A program made the translations under genes and the position numbers. Below the pieces are notes generated by a model that searched no databases, was not told the DNA's origin, and saw only the letters and a list, made by a program, of their open reading frames with translations. Positions 58,634-64,000 of a DNA stretch of 64,000 nucleotides are shown here, in pieces. The DNA lies in the NCBI RefSeq assembly GCF_031845305.1, contig NZ_JAVREH010000019.1, forward strand, positions 1 to 64,000, written 5' to 3'. Numbering within the stretch: the first letter of the stretch is position 1; every line of letters starts with the position of its first letter. The stretch is from Jatrophihabitans_A lederbergiae. Lineage in GTDB: Bacteria > Actinomycetota > Actinomycetes > Mycobacteriales > Jatrophihabitantaceae.

Positions 58634-59257
58634 ATGAGACATCCCCACACCCACGAAGGTTCCCGTCGCGGCGGTCCCGGCCGAACCGGCGGATGGCAGC
58701 AAGCAAATCTTCCCGACGCCTCCGACGCCGCGCAGTGGCTCGCCGGCCGGCTTCCCGACAGCTGGTTCGTCGGCAGCCCGACCGTGACCGTCGACCGTGA
58801 AGAGATCGTCGTTCTCGGCGAGTTGCCGCCGGTCTCCGCTGACACCGCTGAACAGAGTGCGGCAGCCCCGAGGTCGTCAGAGCCGAGCCCGGCGGAGGCC
58901 GGTTCCGCCGCCGCCGAGGGCCGGATCAGCCGGTTCCGCGAGAGCACCCGAGCGGAGCGGATGGCCATCGCCACCGAAGCTCAGGCGCGCTATGGGCGGA
59001 CGCTGTCCTGGGGAGCGAGCCTGGGCCAGCAGCAGACGCTGTTCACGCATCTGTCCACTCCGGTGATGACCCGGCTACGCCAGCCGGAGCGGCAAGTCCT
59101 CGACACGCTGGTGGACGCCGGGGTGGCGCGATCGCGCTCAGACGCCCTGGCATGGGCCGTCAAATTGGTTGGCGAGCACAGCGACGAGTGGCTGACCAGC
59201 CTGCGCGCGGCCATGGCCGAGGTGGAGAAGCTCCGCGGCCAGGGTCCAGCGCTGTAG
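58634..59257 (+). CDS. Conserved actinobacterial protein with RHH-like C-terminus
   Basis: A protein of about 207 residues. GGAGGT (58621-58626) precedes three consecutive ATG codons (58628, 58631, 58634); the third has the best spacing. After a polar N-terminus, a conserved core is visible (LAGRLPDSWFVGSPTVTVDR, EEIVVLGELP), then RFRESTRAERMAIATEAQARYGRTLSWGA and a C-terminal RLRQPERQVLDTLVDAGVAR, SRSDALAWAVKLVGEHSDEW. The last part resembles a ribbon-helix-helix or small DNA-binding fold. I recall relatives in Streptomyces and Frankia without known function. Confidence 0.75.
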   Translation: MRHPHTHEGSRRGGPGRTGGWQQANLPDASDAAQWLAGRLPDSWFVGSPTVTVDREEIVVLGELPPVSADTAEQSAAAPRSSEPSPAEAGSAAAEGRISRFRESTRAERMAIATEAQARYGRTLSWGASLGQQQTLFTHLSTPVMTRLRQPERQVLDTLVDAGVARSRSDALAWAVKLVGEHSDEWLTSLRAAMAEVEKLRGQGPAL

Positions 59258-59373
59258 TCGGGGACGCCAGGGCGGGGCCGCCGACCAATTCCTGCACCCC
59301 GGGCCACCGCGTGGAGGTGGCGTTCGAGAAGCGGCTGCTTCAGAAGTGCGCCTCTTTAGAAGTCTTGCTCCCT

Positions 59374-60246
59374 TTAGAAGTCGGCGACGGCGGGGATGAT
59401 CCGCTCGGCCATCAGCTCCAGTGGCCGCAGTGAACCAGCGCCGATCACGGTTCCGTGCGCCACCTCGATGCCCAGGTCGGCAAGCTCACGCAGATGCGCG
59501 ATCGTCTCGTCCACCCGTTCACCGTTCTCGCCTATATCGAAACGCAACTGAGCCGTCTTCTCGATCTCGGCGTAGTTCCGGCCCTCACGAGAGCAGTGCT
59601 CACGCAACACGTCGAGCTTGTGAGCGAGTTCGGGTGAGTCGAAGATATTGCAGGCATCGGCGTACTTCGCCACCAGCCGCAGGGTCTTTCGCTCCCCCGC
59701 GCCACCGATCAGGATGGGCGGATGCGGACGGCTGAGCGACTGCGGAGAGTTCAGCGTTCTCTCCAAACGGTAATGTGTGCCGTGGTATGGCCCGTCGTCC
59801 TCGCTCCACATCTGCTGGCAGATCTGCAGCGCCTCTTCCAACCGCTCGAACCGCTCGGCCGTCGAGGGGAAGAACAGTCCCAAGCCGCTCGCCTCGTCCC
59901 CGTTCCACGCCGCCCCGATGCCGAGCATGGCCCGTCCACCGGACAGCACGTCCAGGGTGGTGACCGCCTTGGCGAGCAGCCCCGGCTCGCGGTACACCAC
60001 GGCGGTGACCACGGTCAGCAGCTTCACCCGCTCCGTCTTGCCGGCGAGGTAACCCAGGGTGGTGTAGGCCTCGAGCATCTCGTGCTCGGGTGGACCGATG
60101 TGCTCGATCTGCCAGACGTGGTCCATGACGCTGACCCGGTCGAAACCGCCCTGTTCCGCAAGCTGGGCGACCTCGGTCAAGCGGCCCGGCAGGGCGCTCG
60201 CGCCGCCGTCCCAGGTGAAGTCCGGAATGTGCAGGCCAAGCTTCAT
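59374..60246 (-). CDS. LLM-class F420-dependent oxidoreductase (TIGR03560-like)
   Basis: A 290-residue luciferase-like enzyme. MKLGLHIPDFTWDGGASALP, the MDHVWQIEHIGPPEHEMLEA segment, YREPGLLAKAVTTLDVLSGG, RAMLGIGAAWNGDEASGLG and ILIGGAGERKTLRLVAKYAD are characteristic of the TIGR03560 group. It probably uses F420H2; the substrate is unknown. A short direct repeat (ctttagaagtc, twice between 59353 and 59380) overlaps its stop. It follows the broken ribokinase gene on the same strand. Confidence 0.92.
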   Translation of the reverse strand: MKLGLHIPDFTWDGGASALPGRLTEVAQLAEQGGFDRVSVMDHVWQIEHIGPPEHEMLEAYTTLGYLAGKTERVKLLTVVTAVVYREPGLLAKAVTTLDVLSGGRAMLGIGAAWNGDEASGLGLFFPSTAERFERLEEALQICQQMWSEDDGPYHGTHYRLERTLNSPQSLSRPHPPILIGGAGERKTLRLVAKYADACNIFDSPELAHKLDVLREHCSREGRNYAEIEKTAQLRFDIGENGERVDETIAHLRELADLGIEVAHGTVIGAGSLRPLELMAERIIPAVADF

Positions 60247-60384
60247 GCCAACTCCTCAAGGTTGTGTTCCTCCATCAGATCAGATGGAGCTGACGGCGCC
60301 TCGCCGACTTCCTCGCCGGGCGTGCCGGGCAACGTCGAGATTGGGAGGGCCGGATATGTGGGCCCCATCCCTTCCGTTCGGCTA

Positions 60385-61273
60385 TCACTGGCTCGGTACG
60401 TTCTCGACAACCCGGTGGACCCGCACCCCTGGCTGCTCACGGATCAATTCCTGGACCTGTCCATAGCTGAGCCCGTCCTGCTGGGCGCCGGCGACGCGGC
60501 AGGTCACCGCTCCTGCCGCCGCGGCGAAGCGCAGCGCCTGCTCAGGGGCCGCCTGGCTGGCCAACGCAGCCGCGAAGGCGCCGACGAAGGCGTCCGGCGC
60601 CGGTGGTGTCCACGACCGGCACCTCGTAGGACGCGATCTCGAACAACCCCTCCTCCGTCTGTGCCAGGCAGCCCTGCGAACCAGGCGTCACCACGGCACC
60701 ACGGGCGTCGCGGGCGACCAGCTGCTCCAACGCTGCGACCGCGGTGTTGAGGACGAGCTGCGCGCCGTTGTCCACGGCAACCTCGGCGAAGCGACGCACC
60801 GTGTCCAGCGGTGTCTCCAGCTGCGCCACGGCAATCACCGGGCCCGCGATTGCCGATTCGTCCCTCGCCAGCTCGTCGGGTGTCAGATGGTGATTGGCAC
60901 CGGGCGAAACCACGATCGCGTTCTCACCCTGCGGGTCCACCGTCACCACGGCGAGGCCCGACGAGACACCGCCGATCTCACGAACGTGGTCCAGCCGCAC
61001 GCCGGTAGGCGCCAGGTCGCCGCGGATCTCCTGCGCGACGTGATCGTCTCCGAGGCGGCCGATCAACGTGACGTCGGCGCCGAGGCGGGCCGCGGCGACA
61101 GCCTGGTTCGCTCCCTTGCCATCAGCCATCCGGGTCAGGCTGCCGGCAAGGACGGTCTCCCCCGGCCGTGGGATCTGGGTGGCCGTGAGGACCAGATCCA
61201 TGTTGAGGCTTCCGAGCACGACCACCGGTAGCGGCTCACGGCCCGGAACCCCGTTCCTCTCCGCGCCGCTCAT
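60385..61273 (-). pseudogene. Ribokinase (PfkB family), frameshifted at the catalytic motif
   Basis: The first 225 codons are a normal ribokinase: VVVLGSLNMDLVLTATQIPR, GETVLAGSLTRMADGKGANQ, VSPGANHHLTPDEL and AVVTPGSQGCLA. At PVVDTTGAG the expected GD codons are reduced by a 2-base deletion near 60593-60596, moving the rest (DAFVGAFAAALASQAA, EQALRFAAAAGAVTCRVAGA, to a stop at 60385-60387) out of frame. The invariant catalytic Asp of GAGD is thus lost, and the protein ends after about 243 residues. It stands downstream of a nucleoside-hydrolase fragment, its natural metabolic partner. Confidence 0.85.
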
Positions 61274-61429
61274 GTGACGTTCCCGGAGGCAACGGGGCCG
61301 GCGCCTGGTTCTAGCGACATGCTGATCCTCACTGTCGTCGGCCGCCGTGGTTCAGCGCGCGGCCGGTGCTTGCGGACCACGGTAGGCGCGGCTGCGCGCG
61401 CAGCCGCACCTATCGGAGTGCCGGCGGTG

Positions 61430-61765
61430 TCAGAGGCCGCCGACGATACGGTCAGCGAACAGCTGCGTGAACCGATCCGCGTCGACATCGACAGCGACAT
61501 TCATGTTGGGCTTCTTCTTCTTGGGGATGGTCCGCAGGATGTCGTTGCGGATCAGCAGGTCACGCGGAACCAGCGTCGGCGCGTACTCGGCGGAGATGTG
61601 AATCCGGGCAGGCGTGATGAGGCTCGGGTCGTAGGCAACCGCGATCGTCAACGGATCGTGCAGCCAGATCCCGGTGGACTCCGTCGGGATTCCCACGGTG
61701 AGGTAGATCAGCCGCTCTTGCTCGGGCCACGGCTTGAGTATCCGCGACACCATCTGCGCCGACTT
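61430..61765 (-). pseudogene. Inosine/uridine-preferring nucleoside hydrolase, 3' fragment
   Basis: The translation (MVSRILKPWPEQERLIYLTV, TGIWLHDPLTIAVAYDPSLI, then PNMNVAVDVDADRFTQLFAD) matches the C-terminal third of IunH/RihA-type nucleoside hydrolases, including the HDPL catalytic motif. The N-terminal two thirds, with the DxDxxxDD calcium site, are absent. Upstream sequence instead belongs to the gluconate-dehydrogenase subunit fragment, so two genes were fused by deletion at about 61755-61800. Confidence 0.75.
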
Positions 61766-61777
61766 GCTGCTTCATGA

Positions 61778-62194
61778 TTAGGTGCTTGAGGTTGCGCACG
61801 AACGTGGGGTCCTGGCGGATCGCACCTGATCCTGCTGGTCGGGCTCCAGCTCCACGAAGCCCCGTCCGAAGGTCGCGGTGCTCACGTCCTGGAGCCGCCG
61901 GATGCCCTCGACGTACGTCCGGCGCAGCGCCGCTATCCGGGTTTGCCACGCGAGCGCTTCCTTGCCCTCCAGCTTGAGAAAGCCCGTGCCGTCCGCGTAG
62001 ACGGCCAGGGAGCGGTCGATGAAGCGGACGGCTCCGGCCTCGCGCGCACCCGGGTCGTGGTCGGTGGGAATGATGCGCGCAGTGGCCGCCTCCACGACGA
62101 CCCATTGATCGCGATCGAAGAAGAGCGTCGAATCAGCGCTCCGGCCGGAGTCGTCCGCGACGGTTACGACGGACCAGTTCGCCTGTGATGACAT
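61778..62194 (-). pseudogene. Gluconate 2-dehydrogenase subunit 3-like protein, truncated
   Basis: After AAGGA, the ATG at 62194 starts a protein with DRDQWVVVEAATARIIPTDH, DPGAREAGAVRFIDRSLA, FLKLEGKEALAWQTRIAALR and GFVELEPDQQDQV, diagnostic for gluconate 2-dehydrogenase subunit 3. This small subunit forms a complex with a GMC flavoprotein, whose remnant lies 27 bases upstream. The frame then shifts (the family-like DPTFVRNLKHLIMKQ is in another frame) and ends early, so it is inactive or chimeric. Confidence 0.75.
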
Positions 62195-62221
62195 GGTGAT
62201 TCCTTCCCTTCGGCAGCGCGA

Positions 62222-62835
62222 TCAGGCGCCGGTGGGGCGCCCGTTGGCGTGGGACTCGATCAGGTGTTCGGCGCAGCGCCAGGCATTGGCCATGATTGTC
62301 AGCGTCGGGTTGACGCCCGGGCCGGTCGGAAAGCCGCTTCGGTCGAGTACGCAGAGGTTGTCGACGTCATGGGCGCGGCCCGACTTGTCCAGCACGCTCT
62401 TAGCCGGATCGTTGCCCATCCGGGCTGTTCGTGCTGGTGGCAGGCGTTGCCGGTCGCCTGTTCGAAGTACACCGGGATGACAGTGCAAGCCCCCGCCGCC
62501 TCCATGATCTCCTTGTTCTTGTTGACCTGCCAGTTGCCCAGCGCCACGACGTTCCGTTGACGTAATTGCCCGCCCAGCCGTAGATCGGGTCCTGGATCTC
62601 CTTGTCTGACAAGCCAATTGCCAAGAAGTACGCGTGGAAGGTGGCATTGCGTCCGAGCTGCCCGCTGCTATTGGCCAGGCCGTCCGGAAAGAGGTTGGAC
62701 TTCGAGGCGAGCAGCAGCCGAGCCGACTCGATCGCACCGCAGCAGACCAGCACGACGGTGGCCTACTGCTCGACCAGTTTGCCGTCCTGGTCCGTGTACA
62801 ACGCCCCCGTCGGACAAGCCGGGTGACGTCATACG
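62222..62835 (-). pseudogene. GMC-family oxidoreductase, 3' remnant with several breaks
   Basis: C-terminal parts of a glucose-methanol-choline oxidoreductase are scattered over frames: ALYTDQDGKLVEQ, an in-frame TAG (62765-62763), ATVVLVCCGAIESARLLLAS, GLANSSGQLGRNATFHAYFL, YGWAGNYVNG; then, after a shift, GNWQVNKNKEIMEAAGA and ATGNACHQHE; then, after another shift, RMGNDPAKSVLDKSGRAHDV and GPGVNPTLTIMANAWRCAEH to the stop at 62222. The FAD-binding N-terminal half is missing, with homology ending at a 21-bp direct repeat near 62808-62854. It was the catalytic partner of the adjacent subunit-3 fragment. Confidence 0.82.
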
Positions 62836-62854
62836 TCGGACAAGCCGGGTGACG
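62808..62854. repeat. Direct repeat, two 21-bp copies at the GMC breakpoint
   Basis: Identical 21-bp segments at 62808-62828 and 62834-62854 (26-bp period, core cggacaagccgggtgacg) lie where the GMC remnant loses similarity. They could mark a deletion or duplication junction. Confidence 0.85.
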
Positions 62855-62980
62855 AATCGCTAACGACCGTTGACAGTCATCAGATTCGCGGGGCATGGTG
62901 GTCCGTATACAGTCTACCGGACGGGCATTCTCAGCGAATACTCGCACGGGCCGCGTCCCCACCCTTAGCTGGAGAACCGC

Positions 62981-64000
62981 GTGAAATCACCCGATCTTCG
63001 TTACAAGGCGGCCGCCGCAACGCTCGCGGCCGTCACCGTCCTCGCCGGCTGCACCCACTCCAGCAGTTCCTCAGGCGGCACGTCGTCCAAGGGTGGCAGC
63101 GCCGCCTCGGGCTTCGGTAACCTGCCTGCGGCCAAGGGCACCCCCACGGACGGCGGCGTGGTACGCCTCGCCCAGTCCCCGGGCGCTGGGCCGAACTACA
63201 TTTTCCCGATCACCCCGGCGGCGCAGGGCAGCGTCTACAACCTGTATCAGTTCCAATACCTGCTCTTCCGGCCGTTGTACGCCTCACCCGTCGGCAGCCA
63301 GCCGAAGATCAACACCACTGAGAGCCTGGCGGCAGCGCCGGTGTTCAGCGACGCCAACAAGACCGTGACCATCAAGATGAAGGACTCCTACACCTGGTCC
63401 GATGGTCAGAAGGTCACCGCGAAGGACGTAGTCTTCGACCTGCAGCTGCTCAAGGCCGCCGTCAAGGAAAGCGCTGCAAACTTCGGCAACTACACGCCGG
63501 GTTACTTTCCGGACAGCATCAGCAAAGCGGTCGCTACCGACCCCACGACGGTGACGTTGACGCTGACCAAGCCGTTCAACCCGCAGTTCATGTTCCTGAA
63601 CCAGTTGACATACATCACGCCGCTGCCGTCCCACGTATGGAACCGCGCGTCGGTCGGCGGACCCGCGCTCGATGCCTCAGACCCGGCGAACGCCAAGAAG
63701 ATCTATGACTTCCTCGCAAAGCAAGCCGGTCAGCTTTCGACCTATGCGACCAACCCGCTGTGGAAGGTGGTTGACGGACCGTTCACGCTGACGGCCTTCA
63801 ACCCCAATACCTCGGGCCTGACGATGAAGCCGAACCCGAAGTACACCGGCCCGCAGAAGGCGCACATCAGCGAGCTGCAGCAGGTTCCGTTCACGTCGGA
63901 GTCGGCAGAGTTCAACCAGCTTCGCAGCGGAACTCTCGAGGTCGGCCAGGTCCCGTTCACCAGCCTGGCGCAGGTGCCCATCTTGAAGCGCAACGGCTAC
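62981..64000 (+). CDS. ABC transporter solute-binding lipoprotein, family 5 (partial)
   Basis: A frame of 340 codons runs off the right edge. GGAG (62971-62974) precedes the GTG at 62981. The signal peptide KAAAATLAAVTVLAGC ends in a lipobox Cys at about residue 26, then a Ser/Gly-rich linker. The mature protein matches family-5 (oligopeptide/dipeptide-type, SBP_bac_5) binding proteins: PTDGGVVRLAQSPGAGPNYI, VTIKMKDSYTWSDGQKVTAK, DVVFDLQLLKAAV and FPDSISKAVATDPTTVTLTL. It would bring substrate to an ABC importer encoded beyond the window; the substrate may be peptide or sugar. It is divergent from the broken GMC gene. Confidence 0.9.
   Translation, partial: MKSPDLRYKAAAATLAAVTVLAGCTHSSSSSGGTSSKGGSAASGFGNLPAAKGTPTDGGVVRLAQSPGAGPNYIFPITPAAQGSVYNLYQFQYLLFRPLYASPVGSQPKINTTESLAAAPVFSDANKTVTIKMKDSYTWSDGQKVTAKDVVFDLQLLKAAVKESAANFGNYTPGYFPDSISKAVATDPTTVTLTLTKPFNPQFMFLNQLTYITPLPSHVWNRASVGGPALDASDPANAKKIYDFLAKQAGQLSTYATNPLWKVVDGPFTLTAFNPNTSGLTMKPNPKYTGPQKAHISELQQVPFTSESAEFNQLRSGTLEVGQVPFTSLAQVPILKRNGY

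Noticed and set aside
62870..62910. Promoter for the solute-binding protein (TTGACA at 62870-62875)
   Set aside because: No acceptable -10 box lies 16-18 bases downstream; the nearest TATAC is about 30 bases away.

Overview
The window is high-GC DNA with short intergenic gaps, many 4-base gene overlaps, GTG starts, F420-dependent LLM oxidoreductases, a DUF222/HNH (13E12-type) gene, TIGR02611, DUF3618 and DUF6480 proteins and a UlaG-like hydrolase. This fits a chromosome of a soil or plant-associated actinobacterium of the Frankiales/Jatrophihabitans/Geodermatophilus type. I cannot name the genus. All calls come from reading the sequence and translations; no database search was run.

Layout. 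0.1-6.5 kb: an orphan 2-oxoacid dehydrogenase E1-beta gene whose E2 partner is cut off after 11 codons, an ArsR/SRPBCC-DHFR pair with a clear leaderless promoter, a dead IS5-type transposase, small membrane proteins, a phage/ICE-like fragment and three long perfect hairpins. This debris ends at the 3' end of tRNA-Val(CAC), a likely integration site. 6.6-15.8 kb: housekeeping and envelope genes (TIGR02611, NAD kinase, aldo/keto reductase, LapA, GreA/B-like, YihY/BrkB with DUF3618 and holin_3_6, UlaG-like hydrolase, NnrD, histidine phosphatase, ankyrin protein). 15.9-17.5 kb: catalase.

17.6-27.9 kb is the most distinctive block: nine minus-strand genes, every neighbouring pair overlapping by exactly 4 bases. 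In transcription order they are a carbamoyltransferase, a GT2-GmhB-type phosphatase fusion, GT9, GT1, GT4, GmhA, HldE, GT9 and an SDR; a UDP-glucuronate decarboxylase-like gene lies just upstream (28.1-29.1 kb). Together they encode a near-complete ADP-heptose pathway with glycosyltransferases and a carbamoyl-transfer step, so a heptose-containing, probably carbamoylated, surface glycan or glycolipid is the likely product.

29-38 kb: DUF6480 protein, a phytoene-desaturase-like oxidoreductase, a Zn alcohol dehydrogenase, then an srsABC-like phenolic-lipid operon (type III PKS, ICMT-like methyltransferase, FAD hydroxylase) with a divergent UbiA-family prenyltransferase 47 bases away. 38.8-46.3 kb: HNH gene, AI-2E-family transporter, LLM oxidoreductase, ChaB-like protein, GT2, a broken RecQ-like helicase. 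46.7-52.9 kb: an array of small envelope/stress proteins (PRC-barrel/DUF2382, DUF3618, holin_3_6, acidic and coiled-coil proteins). 53-59.3 kb: regulator, fatty-acid desaturase, secreted BBE-type oxidase, an MFS gene with an in-frame amber codon, a zinc-ribbon microprotein and an RHH-like protein. 59.4-64 kb: LLM oxidoreductase, then a graveyard of broken sugar/nucleoside genes (ribokinase, nucleoside hydrolase, gluconate 2-dehydrogenase subunit 3, GMC oxidoreductase), ending in a truncated family-5 solute-binding lipoprotein.

A recurring trait is short perfect or near-perfect tandem duplications, often 15, 18, 24 or 27 bases and so frame-preserving in coding DNA. Frame disruptions are concentrated in accessory genes, which argues for gene decay, although assembly errors cannot be excluded.
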